In this document: in pieces, positions 10,081-18,517 of the stretch
Position numbering within the stretch: position 1 is the first letter of the stretch
Layout of the letters: the number at the start of each line of letters is the position of its first letter
Origin: Aliikangiella sp965214955
Lineage (GTDB): Bacteria > Pseudomonadota > Gammaproteobacteria > Enterobacterales > Kangiellaceae
Assembly: GCA_965214955.1 (NCBI GenBank)
Contig: CBDCCU010000009.1
Coordinates: forward strand, 1,240,001-1,304,000
Direction of reading: 5' to 3'
DNA: 64,000 nucleotides
Notes under the pieces: model-generated
The model's input: the letters and a program-made list of their open reading frames with translations, nothing else
Database searches by the model: none
Told to the model about the DNA's origin: nothing
Made by a program: the position numbers and the translations under genes

Positions 10081-10157
10081 GGGCCTTTAGCTCAGTTGGT
10101 TAGAGCACCCGACTCATAATCGGTAGGTCCACAGTTCAAGTCTGTGAAGGCCCACCA
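10081..10157 (+). tRNA. tRNA with CAU anticodon, probably tRNA-Ile2 (lysidine type)
   Basis: A 77-base cloverleaf: acceptor GGGCCTT pairs with AAGGCCC, D stem GCTC/GAGC, anticodon loop CTCATAA, T arm CACAG-TTCAAGT-CTGTG, and an encoded CCA. The anticodon is CAU, so the choice is elongator Met or Ile2 (C34 modified to lysidine). The GACTCATAATCG anticodon arm is like E. coli ileX, which favours Ile2, but identity is not certain. The pair 27-43 is a C/T mismatch. Its 3' end is the insertion point of the island that follows. Confidence 0.93.
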
Positions 10158-10162
10158 TTTTT
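10137..10162. repeat. attL-like site at the tRNA 3' end
   Basis: The last 21 bases of the tRNA plus five T residues (26 bases) occur again exactly at 16596-16621. This is the signature of site-specific integration by a tyrosine recombinase into the 3' end of a tRNA gene. The intact tRNA remains at this side. Confidence 0.9.
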
Positions 10163-10505
10163 GTTTTTTATCTGGCGTAAATTTCCCGCATATAAAAATG
10201 TAGTTCTTCATTGTCAGGCTTTCTATATCAATGGAAAGTGCTCCAAAAAAGCAATTTCAAGAAATTCAACAAGATCGCCTGTTTATTGTTTTATAAATAG
10301 TCCAAAAGAAAAAGCTTATTAATTCAGATAGGTTAAAAGAAACGCTGTTTGGTATGTAAGAATTAAGTATTAGCTAACTAAAAACAGACAACATACCGTT
10401 AAAATTTATAAAACATTATTGAGAGTAGTGTGAATTGAATTGTTGTTAGTGTGGATGTCCCTTTAAATTTTGTTAGTGTGGATGTCCCTTTAAATTGATG
10501 TCCCT
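10163..10505. other. Gene-free stretch with dispersed repeats
   Basis: No gene is supported here. About 70 bases around 10265-10335 resemble 24858-24925 (both contain CCAAAAGAAAA.GCTTATTAATTCAG with small differences). At 10424-10512 there is a cluster of the TGTGGATGTCCCTTTAAATT motif, described separately. Confidence 0.6.
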
Positions 10506-10512
10506 TTAAATT
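10446..10512. repeat. Cluster of TGTGGATGTCCCTTTAAATT motifs
   Basis: Two full copies (10446-10469 and 10473-10496, each TTAGTGTGG.. in context) and a third partial copy (10497-10512) lie head to tail. Single copies recur at 17381-17400 and, with small changes, 18431-18454. They look like ends of a small dispersed element. The third copy supplies the stop codon of the neighbouring integrase stub. Confidence 0.75.
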
Positions 10513-10805
10513 TTTAATGGATATACCCGACATAGTTGAGTATTTAACGCTCTTATTTGTGCATCAAGATTGCGTTGATTTACCGAACCTTGCTTGGTTC
10601 TCGAGTATTCGAGTATGGCTTCAGAGAATTTAATAGTTGGTTTCTCCCCCAAAACCTGCTGGCGATATAAGGTTTCGCGCAGTTGGCTTTCAAATCGCAA
10701 GGCTAAAGATTTCTTAGTTGTTTTGGTGCTGCGAATAACGGTTTTGCCATTGATGGTAATTTCGCAATAGTAAAACTTGGAATTCTTGCGCTTGTAGACT
10801 GACAT
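10506..10805 (-). pseudogene. Tyrosine integrase, N-terminal stub
   Basis: About 99 codons remain. The start MSVYKRKNSKFYYCEI, then TVIRSTKTTKKSLALRFE, is typical of the arm-binding and early core-binding part of phage/island integrases. The catalytic domain with its Arg, His and Tyr is missing. The frame stops within the TGTGGATGTCCC repeat cluster, so an element or deletion cut the gene. AAAGG precedes the ATG at 10805 by eight bases. This was presumably the integrase that inserted the island next to the tRNA; without the catalytic part the island cannot mobilise itself. Confidence 0.8.
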
Positions 10806-11155
10806 CTGAAAGACCTTTAGCAACCATTTAGGGTAACTATCCGGTCAAAATATAGGCAGGGCAACGGGCAAACTTATACTTTATAAGTAGGCCAATCCTT
10901 TGAAGGTCGCATGTATGGCGTTATGCGCTATGTAAAAATTGGAGCTATTAGGGAGAATGACAGCGTTGAGCTGTTCTGCTTGTGACTTTAGTTTTGCTCT
11001 TTGTTTAAATAATAAATAGAAATACCTATTCATCGAATCTTGCTCTAAGCAAGCACTTTTAATCTGTATTATTTGGGGAAAGGTGTTATATTTCAACTGT
11101 ACTGCTGATGATTAGGCTTTTTTGTATTAAAACAACAATATTAAGCAAGAAATAG

Positions 11156-12382
11156 ATGGAAAATCAAACAATTAGCCGAGAGGCTGCTGACAAAACGAAG
11201 GGATTTCGACTTCAAAAAATTCGAGCTATTAAATTGATGCTTGAATCCATAGAGAATAATGATAATGCCTATTTTTACACCGCTATTGAGGTAATTGAAG
11301 ATATATCTCATACAACAGAATCAGCAGATTCGTCGGAAGAATATTTTGAAGAAGACAAAAATTACAATATAAGCAGTAATTTCACTATTTTTAGCGACGA
11401 AGTAAAGAATACTTTAGTCAGCTTTTTTGATATTTATGTTAATAAATGGAAGCTAAGTGAAGAAATAAACCTTGGATTTTACACCACATCTGGAATCGGC
11501 AAAGAACGAAAAACAAAACTTGATTGTGGTCAAAAGATTACTTTACCCAAAAAGCCAGTATTAGAGTGTCTTTCCGACAATGATTTAATTACTGATGATA
11601 TCGTTTTGATTGTTAAGGCTGTTGTCATGGAGGAATATTCGAAGCAGTATAAAGACAAGAAGGTTGATGGACACATTCAGAAACTAAGAACCATCAGTCT
11701 TGAGGATTTTAAGTCTTTCCTTAAAAAAATTAAGTGGAATTTTGGAGAAGAAGATGATATCCAGCTTAAAAGCACCGTTATTTCACTGATTAAGAATTCG
11801 AGATTACATAATACTCGTGTGGTTAATAAAGAAGAATTCATTTTTTCCATGCTCATGGAGAAAATTGATGAAAAGCAAAATCTAAAAAATCACACCGCTC
11901 GATTTGTTCATTCCGCAGAAGTGAAGTTGGTTTTTAAGGAAGCTGAGTCAGAAGAAGCGGATCATTCTACAGATCCTACATGGGTAGATATCCAAGCATT
12001 AGAAAATGAAATAGACGATAAACGCAACTTATCTGAAAAGATCTTAGCTGTTTGTCCTGATTATTCCCCTAGAAAACTAGGTCACCTTGCAAGAATTGCT
12101 AGTAGAGCTAAAACAGAGCAATTAGCTGGGAATAAATCTTATCTTTCATTAAAATATCGTACTTTTGAAGCATGTAGTCAGTATTTTTTTGATAATGATT
12201 ACCCTTGCGCAAGTTCATCTAGCGAAGTAGATGGCATTATCAAGGATTTAAATCAAGTGTCAGCGGAGCATATCGCAGAACTAAAAAAAGATTACGATTA
12301 CACCATATCTAACCAAAAAGTTATTGATGGTGTCGTCATGGATTTGTTTGATAGCTGTTTTATAGCATTTGATGAGAAATAA
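11156..12382 (+). CDS. Putative ABC-3C system effector (nuclease-like N-terminus plus C-terminal region)
   Basis: This 408-residue protein is the first gene of a tight cluster. Seen: an N-terminal helix (GFRLQKIRAIKLMLESI), then FYTAIEVIEDI (residues 40-50), EEDKNY (65-70) and a later LGFYTT strand (107-111). This order resembles the DUF4297/Cap4-type PD-(D/E)xK nuclease fold, with E48/D49 and E66-D67-K68 as possible metal-binding residues. The remaining ~280 residues are helical and not recognised. In ABC-three-component conflict systems (described by Krishnan and colleagues) the first component is an effector fused to a system-specific C-terminal domain, then a small middle component, then a Rad50-like ATPase; gene order here matches. 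The nuclease assignment is inference. Confidence 0.6.
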   Translation: MENQTISREAADKTKGFRLQKIRAIKLMLESIENNDNAYFYTAIEVIEDISHTTESADSSEEYFEEDKNYNISSNFTIFSDEVKNTLVSFFDIYVNKWKLSEEINLGFYTTSGIGKERKTKLDCGQKITLPKKPVLECLSDNDLITDDIVLIVKAVVMEEYSKQYKDKKVDGHIQKLRTISLEDFKSFLKKIKWNFGEEDDIQLKSTVISLIKNSRLHNTRVVNKEEFIFSMLMEKIDEKQNLKNHTARFVHSAEVKLVFKEAESEEADHSTDPTWVDIQALENEIDDKRNLSEKILAVCPDYSPRKLGHLARIASRAKTEQLAGNKSYLSLKYRTFEACSQYFFDNDYPCASSSSEVDGIIKDLNQVSAEHIAELKKDYDYTISNQKVIDGVVMDLFDSCFIAFDEK

Positions 12383-12910
12383 ATGGTTAGTAAAGAAACT
12401 AAAAAAAACTTAATGTATCTTTCAGGAGAAGATTTTTATCTTTTCTGTTATGCCGTATTGATTACTCTTGATTCATTAGATTGCAAAAGCGGGAAGTTCT
12501 TTAAGGATTATCGTAAATTAGCTTTCATTATCGATTTTATCAATGATGATAAACTAACCTACATTCTTGAAAACTCAGCAGAACATAAGATCAATCCAAT
12601 AGATAAAGAATATTTATTTAATAGCTACTCCAATGGGATGATGAGACGAAGTGAGATTCTTAAGCTATTATTTACGTTAGAAAAAAGAGGCTTTTTAGAT
12701 TTAGAAAAAGGAAATATATCTTCCTTGGTCAATGTGTCTTTGAACAAAGACAAGGTGCCTGAGGATTTTTTTGATAAATCGATATTTACTGTTGAGTACA
12801 ACAACTTCAAGAGCTTTAAAAGAAATATTAAAAGATTATCAACACTTACACTCGATACCATGTTAAACAGAATCTATACTGAACGAGGAATAAAGACATG
12901 GGCAATTTAA
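12383..12910 (+). CDS. Putative ABC-3C middle component (winged-helix-like)
   Basis: This 175-residue protein begins directly after the upstream stop codon and overlaps the ATPase gene by 13 bases, so the three are translationally coupled. It is helical. A segment near residues 75-105 (RRSEILKLLFTLEKRGFLDLEK) looks like a winged-helix turn, and the C-terminus ends in TLDTMLNRIYTERG, a helix characteristic of the small adaptor of ABC-3C systems as I remember the family. It would bridge the effector and the ATPase. Identification relies on size, position and overall look, not on a decisive motif. Confidence 0.6.
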   Translation: MVSKETKKNLMYLSGEDFYLFCYAVLITLDSLDCKSGKFFKDYRKLAFIIDFINDDKLTYILENSAEHKINPIDKEYLFNSYSNGMMRRSEILKLLFTLEKRGFLDLEKGNISSLVNVSLNKDKVPEDFFDKSIFTVEYNNFKSFKRNIKRLSTLTLDTMLNRIYTERGIKTWAI

Positions 12911-14862
12911 GACTCAGTAAAATTCTTTACTCGGGCAGCAAGTACTATTTTGAATCCCCCGTATTAGACAAAAATATTGTATTGATTGAAGGTGATAATG
13001 GAACAGGAAAAAGTACTCTATGTAATTTGATTTATTATGGCTTTGGCGGTCGTGTAGAAGAATTTAGAAAAGATAGTGAAAAGAAGAAGCATGCGGAAAT
13101 AACTTCAGATTCTGAGAACTTTGTCGAGTTATATATTGAAGTATCAAACGAGCAGTTTGTATTAAGGCGTTATTTAAACGATAACGACGTGACAATTACA
13201 GAATGCGAATCTCTGATTGATGAAAACACAGGTGAGCTCTACTTTTCTACTGATAAGTTTGCACAAACAACCACAGTACTTCCCATTTTTAGGAGCGAAA
13301 ATAGTCCTTTTACTTTTTCTGATTGGCTTCTAGAAAAACTGTGTATATCAGTTGTTGAGTTATATCAAGGCTATAATACATTTAAAATAAACTCTTCTGA
13401 TTTATTTCGACTGATATATCACGATCAACAACCAGATCCTGAAATTATTTATAAAAAATTAGATAAAAAACAAAACTATGTTTCGGATTCTGAGACATTG
13501 AGAAAAGCGATTTTTGAGCTGTTGATTGGAAAGTCTTTTTCAGAGTTCTATGATGCTACTGTTAAAGCTAAGTCTACAGAACGCGAGAAAAATGTAGCTA
13601 AAGGGTTGGTTGATGAGTATTCATCTTTAGCTGACAAAATCAGAGGCTCTGGAGAACTAAAGAATATTAATTTCCTTAAAGAGGATTTAAAAAAGAAAGA
13701 AGAACAACTCGAAAAACTACATACATCTAGAGAAGCATTCAAAAACAATCGAAGCTCAAAAGCTACTGTTGAGCCAAACATTGAAGCTATAAAGAGCAAT
13801 ATAATTCATATAGAAATAAAGCTTAGTGATTGTAAAGAAAAACTAAATTCATTATACGACGAGAGACTTAAATTAGTTTCAGTTCAAGACAATACGGTCA
13901 ATGAAATAGGTCAAATTAATAAAATAATTCATACTCACGACCAACTCAATCTTTTTTCCGCAGATACTTGCCCGTATTGTTTAAGTAAGGTTGAAAGAGC
14001 TCATGGTCACTGCGTTTGTGGATCGGCAATAAATGAAGAACAATATGAAAGGTTTTTCTATACGTCACAAGAATACAAAGAAATTCTAAAATCTAAGACA
14101 AAAACACTCGCTACGATAAAATTAGCAATCGAGGATTGCAATATAGATATTAATGAAGAGAAAGAAAAAGTTGAATCTTTGAGTTCAGAACTTCCTGATT
14201 TGAAAGACCGCCTTCGAGGTTACTTAGATAAGCTAGATCAGGAAATAGATATAGATAGTTTAAATGACATTGATGACAAAATTTTAGAAGTAAGAGAAGA
14301 TATTTCAAAAATTGATCAATTAGTAGAGATTGAGTCAAAACTTCAAAATCTTCAAAATGATTATGAGCAAAAACGTACGAATTCTCAAGAAGCTGAGCTC
14401 ACTAGAAAAGAATTAGAGATAAAAACCAAAAAAGAAATTAGTAGTAAAGTTAATGATTTTAGTGCCATTTACAATGAGTTAATGACAGATACTCTTGCGG
14501 AATGCCGTTCTGCTCGAATAAGCATTGATGACTATTTACCAATAATTAATGATGGTGAATATAGAGAAGCTAGTTCAAGAGTTTCTATTCGACTAATGTA
14601 CTATATCGCCTTGATGAACATGTCATTGAAATTCAATGATGTTACATTTCCTAAGTTCTTGCTGATTGATACTCCTGAAACTGCCGGAATAGAATTAGCC
14701 AACTTGTTAAAATGTATAGGTAAAATAGAAGCGCTTGACGAATATAAAAAAGATTATCAGGTGATATTAACAACAGGCCTTGAAAAATACCCTGACTCGT
14801 TATTAGATAATAGAGTTGTTTATTTGCCGAATAAGGGTAACGCTTTGTTAAAAAAACAATAG
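12898..14862 (+). CDS. Rad50/SMC-like ABC ATPase of an ABC-3C system
   Basis: This 654-residue ATPase has Walker A GDNGTGKST (residues 32-40) and a long central coiled coil (about 215-500). The coil is interrupted near residues 357-375 by a zinc-hook-like CPYC...CVCG cluster with four cysteines. A C-terminal Walker B region LLIDTPE lies near residue 585. Head-coil-hook-coil-head is the Rad50 plan, but at half the length of housekeeping Rad50. The DTPE variant of the DEP motif and this size fit the ATPase of ABC-3C conflict systems. Such ATPases are thought to sense nucleic-acid or nucleoprotein states and license the effector. Start ATG at 12898 overlaps the previous gene. Confidence 0.8.
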   Translation: MGNLRLSKILYSGSKYYFESPVLDKNIVLIEGDNGTGKSTLCNLIYYGFGGRVEEFRKDSEKKKHAEITSDSENFVELYIEVSNEQFVLRRYLNDNDVTITECESLIDENTGELYFSTDKFAQTTTVLPIFRSENSPFTFSDWLLEKLCISVVELYQGYNTFKINSSDLFRLIYHDQQPDPEIIYKKLDKKQNYVSDSETLRKAIFELLIGKSFSEFYDATVKAKSTEREKNVAKGLVDEYSSLADKIRGSGELKNINFLKEDLKKKEEQLEKLHTSREAFKNNRSSKATVEPNIEAIKSNIIHIEIKLSDCKEKLNSLYDERLKLVSVQDNTVNEIGQINKIIHTHDQLNLFSADTCPYCLSKVERAHGHCVCGSAINEEQYERFFYTSQEYKEILKSKTKTLATIKLAIEDCNIDINEEKEKVESLSSELPDLKDRLRGYLDKLDQEIDIDSLNDIDDKILEVREDISKIDQLVEIESKLQNLQNDYEQKRTNSQEAELTRKELEIKTKKEISSKVNDFSAIYNELMTDTLAECRSARISIDDYLPIINDGEYREASSRVSIRLMYYIALMNMSLKFNDVTFPKFLLIDTPETAGIELANLLKCIGKIEALDEYKKDYQVILTTGLEKYPDSLLDNRVVYLPNKGNALLKKQ

Positions 14863-14884
14863 GTTAATAAAGGGGAGTTTTTTA

Positions 14885-15847
14885 ATGTCTGACATCGCTA
14901 TAACAAAGACAGGCATTCAAAAGTCAGCATCAGAATTTCATGATGACTACATTCTATATAGATTAGAATACGACAGTTTCAGCTGCCCTTTTTGTGGCAT
15001 TGCTTTAATGGCAAAAGCAATCTACATTGAAGGTCCTCAAGGTAAATCTCCCCACTTTTCATGCTTTAAGAACAAGCCGCACATTAATGGTTGTGATGGG
15101 TTTCCGTTGCTAGATGGACAGTCTACAAAGAGTTCAAGTAAAAAAAACAAGTTAACTATAGGGAAAGAAGATTTCTACTTTCCGGAAAAGCTCGTTCCAA
15201 GACGAAATACATCAGGAGATAAAGAGTCTCCTAAAGAAACACAAAGAGACAAGGAACTAAGGCCGGAAGATGAAGTTCGAAAGAAGCGTGAGCGTTGTGG
15301 TAGAGAAGTTGGAAAGGCTAGATATACATCAGCTTTAATTCGTTCTTTTGCTGCATCGTACAAAGCCATAGTCTCAACTTGCTTTAAATATGCTAAAGAA
15401 AATAAATTGGGCAACCAAGAGAGAAATGAGTTGATCAAAAATTCTTTAAGTCAAGCACCCATTGAGCTTGATGGATTTTCTACTACTTACCAGGTCGCTT
15501 TTAAAAGCACTAAATACTTTTCAAACTATTCGAGGATTTGGAATGGAACTGGTGAGTTGTTGATAAAACAAGATCAAATTTATGTGAAGTCGAATATTCT
15601 ATGCTTGTATAAAGAAAATGAGCAAGAAGTAGAACTTCCTGTATATCTCAAGATTCAGATACCAGAGAGTCTTGATGATGAGCCCGCTTACCATAGAACG
15701 ACGATTAATAGATTAATTAATGCTAGAAGAAGTGAGAAAAGCGTTAAGTGGTTTGCGTACGGCAAGTTACAGCCACACGTTGAAGAAGAATATATTTCCC
15801 TTGAAATAAATAACTTAGATTATATCTTTATCGAAAAATCTAAATAA
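14885..15847 (+). CDS. Unrecognised protein with CoiA-like N-terminal zinc cluster
   Basis: This 320-residue protein begins 22 bases after the ATPase gene with a strong GGGGAG ribosome site, so it is probably part of the same operon. Residues 34-37 are CPFC, followed by PHFSC and H..GC (about residues 57-70). The spacing resembles the zinc-binding start of CoiA-like competence proteins, in which CPxC and PHFxH surround a short hairpin. A charged Lys/Glu/Arg-rich segment (about 100-150) follows, then a mixed alpha/beta domain that I do not recognise. No catalytic motif is evident. Its place behind an ABC-3C triad suggests an extra component or an independent passenger gene. Confidence 0.5.
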   Translation: MSDIAITKTGIQKSASEFHDDYILYRLEYDSFSCPFCGIALMAKAIYIEGPQGKSPHFSCFKNKPHINGCDGFPLLDGQSTKSSSKKNKLTIGKEDFYFPEKLVPRRNTSGDKESPKETQRDKELRPEDEVRKKRERCGREVGKARYTSALIRSFAASYKAIVSTCFKYAKENKLGNQERNELIKNSLSQAPIELDGFSTTYQVAFKSTKYFSNYSRIWNGTGELLIKQDQIYVKSNILCLYKENEQEVELPVYLKIQIPESLDDEPAYHRTTINRLINARRSEKSVKWFAYGKLQPHVEEEYISLEINNLDYIFIEKSK

Positions 15848-15896
15848 CTTGATTGAGAGAAAGTTATTTCTCATTTTAAATTGAAAGCTAAAAAAT

Positions 15897-16535
15897 ATGC
15901 GCGTGTATTATTTCACGAAAGCAAATCATGCTTTAGAAAATATTGAAAAACAAAGAATCAAAATATCGGAGTTTCATAAGTTAAATGATCCTTTTGAATT
16001 GCTTGGTGTCGAACTTTCCGATAGAAATGTTCGAACAGCGCTAAAATATGAAAAGTCGAAGATTGCTCAAAAAAAGGGATTAATTTGTTTCAGTAAAAAC
16101 TGGCATGATCCGGTTCAGTGGGCCCATTACGCAGAAAATCATTCTGGAATGTGTCTTGGCTTTGAAATTCCTTCATCTTCCTTAAATAAAGTCGATTATG
16201 TAAAAAGGCGCCTTTCTCAATCAATATTGCTTAGATTAGATAAACAAGAAAAACTACTCACAACAAAATTTGAACATTGGGAGTATGAGCAAGAATACCG
16301 ATTATTGCTAAATCTAAATAGTTATAATCAAAGTAATGGAATTTATTTTGCTCCATTTGCGCCATTAATGGAACTGAAAGAAGTTTTCATAGGATTCCAA
16401 TCAAAAATTAATTTTGATGATGTTAAATCCAGTACGTTCGGCAATTACGAAAACATTATAATAAAGAAAACGAGGCCTGCTTTTAAAGACTTTAAAATAG
16501 TATGGGATAAAAGTAAGAAAAGTTTACGAATCTAA
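15897..16535 (+). CDS. DUF2971-family protein
   Basis: This 212-residue protein contains the DUF2971 signatures in order: an N-terminal YYFTKANHALENI segment, the LNDPFE motif (about residues 40-45), LICFSKNWHDPVQWAHYAENHSGMCLGFEI split by a Trp-Ala-His-Tyr core, and EYEQEYRLLL (about 128-137). The family's biochemical role is unknown; members are common in mobile and defence islands. It is the last gene before the right-hand attachment repeat. The 49-base gap from the previous gene may hold its own promoter or belong to the operon. Confidence 0.8.
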   Translation: MRVYYFTKANHALENIEKQRIKISEFHKLNDPFELLGVELSDRNVRTALKYEKSKIAQKKGLICFSKNWHDPVQWAHYAENHSGMCLGFEIPSSSLNKVDYVKRRLSQSILLRLDKQEKLLTTKFEHWEYEQEYRLLLNLNSYNQSNGIYFAPFAPLMELKEVFIGFQSKINFDDVKSSTFGNYENIIIKKTRPAFKDFKIVWDKSKKSLRI

Positions 16536-16595
16536 TCTAGTTCTATTCTATAAGTATATCCTGATGTAAAATAAAAATAGACAGTCACCGGAATC

Positions 16596-16621
16596 CAAGT
16601 CTGTGAAGGCCCACCATTTTT
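16596..16621. repeat. attR-like duplication of the tRNA 3' end
   Basis: Exact 26-base repeat of 10137-10162, lacking the rest of the tRNA. It marks the right boundary of the island, giving an insert of about 6.46 kb. Directly to its left, 16580-16595 is AGACAGTCACCGGAATCC-like sequence that matches the left end of the RAYT element at 23102. Confidence 0.9.
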
Positions 16622-16949
16622 TTTTCAAATCTTTCTCTTTTATCTTTGGGCGATATATTCTGGGTTATCGATGAATACTAACTGAGTTTTTGTGGGTGTT
16701 TGATCTGCCTGCGAAGACCAACTAAAGTTTGAGTAGTAAAATCATCTGTAATCACTGATAAAAGAGAGTTTAGATATGGAAGTACAAGCCGACAATCTAC
16801 CCAGCGTTATTGGTAGTCCCGTTATAGCCGCTCTACATAGAAATTAACTTGCTGCCAAACTTATAGTATAGTTCAGTATAGTTTAGATACTTTATCTATT
16901 TAATTAAGCAGTATACTTTTGGTAACCTGATTAAAAGTTTGGAGAATTT
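16622..16949. other. Intergenic region with AGTATAGTT direct repeats
   Basis: A 23-codon frame at 16776-16847 is too short to support as a gene and may be a leftover gene end. At 16865-16873 and 16875-16883 the nonamer AGTATAGTT occurs twice in tandem, 10 bases apart, and GTATAC follows at 16910-16916. These lie 70-85 bases upstream of the HxlR-type gene and are candidate operators for it. Confidence 0.45.
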
Positions 16950-17318
16950 ATGGAAAGCACAGTAAAAACAGACAATAAAGGGCGAAAAAAAGTTTTAAAT
17001 GCGTGTTTAGAGCCTTGTGCGATAGAAAAAGGCATGCGGCTGATTGGCGGAAAATGGAAAGGCTCAATTATTTATCATTTAAAAGATGAGCCAGTAAGAT
17101 TCAACGATTTATCACGCATGTTAGGTGGCGCTACCAAAAAAATGGTTGATCAACGCTTAAAAGAATTGGAAGAAGAAGGAATGGTTCTGCGAAAAGTGAT
17201 CAGTGATAGACCCATTGCCGTTACCTACGAATTAACAAAATTTGGCCGCTCCGCACTTAATATTTTAGAAGATTTAAGGCAGTGGTCAGAAACGCATAAT
17301 ATTGAGTTGTCTAAATAA
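16950..17318 (+). CDS. HxlR-family winged-helix transcriptional regulator
   Basis: This 122-residue protein has the HxlR layout: a cysteine near the N-terminus (CLEPCAIEKGMRLIGGKWKGSII), a winged helix with the FNDLSRMLGGATKKMVDQRLKELEEEG recognition region, and the YELTKFGRSALNIL wing end. Members dimerise and respond to aldehydes, quinones or disulfide stress through the conserved cysteine. Such genes usually sit divergent from an oxidoreductase they control, but none is adjacent here. GGAGA precedes the ATG by five bases. Upstream AGTATAGTT repeats may be its autoregulatory site. Confidence 0.9.
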   Translation: MESTVKTDNKGRKKVLNACLEPCAIEKGMRLIGGKWKGSIIYHLKDEPVRFNDLSRMLGGATKKMVDQRLKELEEEGMVLRKVISDRPIAVTYELTKFGRSALNILEDLRQWSETHNIELSK

Positions 17319-17469
17319 AAATAGACAAAATTTAAAAAGCATTGTTGAGGTTAGTGTGAATTGAATGGTATTGCTTTTATTGTGGATGTCCCTTTAAATT
17401 GACTTTAAGAAAGACTCATACTTAATGTAGCCTACAACTTTTTAGCTGGCTGATTCAAAAGGATTGAAA

Positions 17470-18210
17470 ATGTTTTATCGTAAACTTTTAACTCACTTAA
17501 GAGAGCAAAACTGGTTTGCTGCGGGGTTAGACTTTATTATCGTTGTGATTGGTATATTTGTAGCGTTACAAGTAAATAAGTTAAATCAGGAATACCAAGA
17601 TAGAATAGATGAAAAGGACTATATGCATCGTTTGTTGGATGATGCTGTCTACAATGAGCAACAAATTAAAGATGTCATAGCGGCACATAGACGAAGAGCA
17701 ACAAATGCCAAACGAGCATTAGACGTGTTAATGGATACTAATGCTGAAATTCAAGATCCAGCTAACCTTGTATTTCAGATGATGTTAGCGATAGATATTG
17801 CTAGTGTAAAACTGTTTAGTGGTACGTACGACGAGCTAGTGTCAACGGGTAAGCTGGCTATTTTGCAAGACGAAAAACTTAAGAAACTATTGCAAGAGGA
17901 AGTCGCAACAAATCGCTTTGTATTAGGCTCATTGGACAATTTCAGAAGATTGTCAACAGACACTATTAGGCCGACTTTTAAACATGAAATCTATTCTGTC
18001 GGTGATAATGGATTTGGTCAATTACCTACCACCTATAACTTTGATACATTGCGTCAAGATAACGAGTTTGTTGGCGCGGTACAGGGTTCGATAGGTGCTG
18101 TATTATCTTTTGTCGAATATAGGAAGATCCAATTAAAAAGCATACAGGATCTTAGATCATATTTATCTTGTAAACTAAATGTTGAAGGTTGTGAAAATAG
18201 CACTGAATGA
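17470..18210 (+). CDS. DUF6090-like single-pass membrane protein
   Basis: A 246-residue protein starting at the ATG at 17470. A single transmembrane helix lies near residues 18-38 (WFAAGLDFIIVVIGIFVALQVNKLN), followed by a long helical domain with charged coiled-coil character. This is the arrangement of DUF6090 proteins, whose function is unknown. It stands alone between two dispersed-repeat copies (17381 and 18431), so it may belong to an accessory insertion. Confidence 0.7.
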   Translation: MFYRKLLTHLREQNWFAAGLDFIIVVIGIFVALQVNKLNQEYQDRIDEKDYMHRLLDDAVYNEQQIKDVIAAHRRRATNAKRALDVLMDTNAEIQDPANLVFQMMLAIDIASVKLFSGTYDELVSTGKLAILQDEKLKKLLQEEVATNRFVLGSLDNFRRLSTDTIRPTFKHEIYSVGDNGFGQLPTTYNFDTLRQDNEFVGAVQGSIGAVLSFVEYRKIQLKSIQDLRSYLSCKLNVEGCENSTE

Positions 18211-18517
18211 ATTAACCATAAAAAATTTACATATGGCCTTATTTACTCTGTTTTATCCTTAAACTCACACAAATCTTCAATAATACAGGCACCACACTTT
18301 GGCTTGCGTATCAATAGGGTCAAGAGCATCTGATTTTTAAATGATTATTATGGTGTGTCATTATTAGCTTACTATGTTGAGGTGATAATCGTTTGTTCTG
18401 TTAAAAGAGTAACTAGCGTGTAAATTATTTTTAGTGTGGATGTCTCCTTAAATTGTTTCAAGATTTCATCAACTTTAAGAGGTCTCTACCCAAAATGCTT
18501 TAACGTTATATTTGAGC
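18211..18517. other. Gene-free stretch with two dispersed element ends
   Basis: No gene is supported. It holds a degenerate copy of the RAYT-element terminal repeat (18310-18337, ATCAATAGGGTC then AAGAGCATCTGATT) and a variant of the TGTGGATGTCCC motif (18431-18454). Confidence 0.6.

Noticed and set aside
10424..10512. Possible CRISPR-like repeats
   Set aside because: The repeated motif lacks regular spacers, occurs scattered across 8 kb, and no cas gene is in the window.
10881..11096. 71-codon leftward frame between the integrase stub and the first ABC-3C gene
   Set aside because: No family resemblance, no convincing ribosome site, and ordinary low-complexity A+T composition; it is more likely promoter/intergenic DNA.
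16776..16847. 23-codon peptide upstream of the HxlR-type gene
   Set aside because: It is too short and has no evident homology; it may be the tail of a deleted gene.
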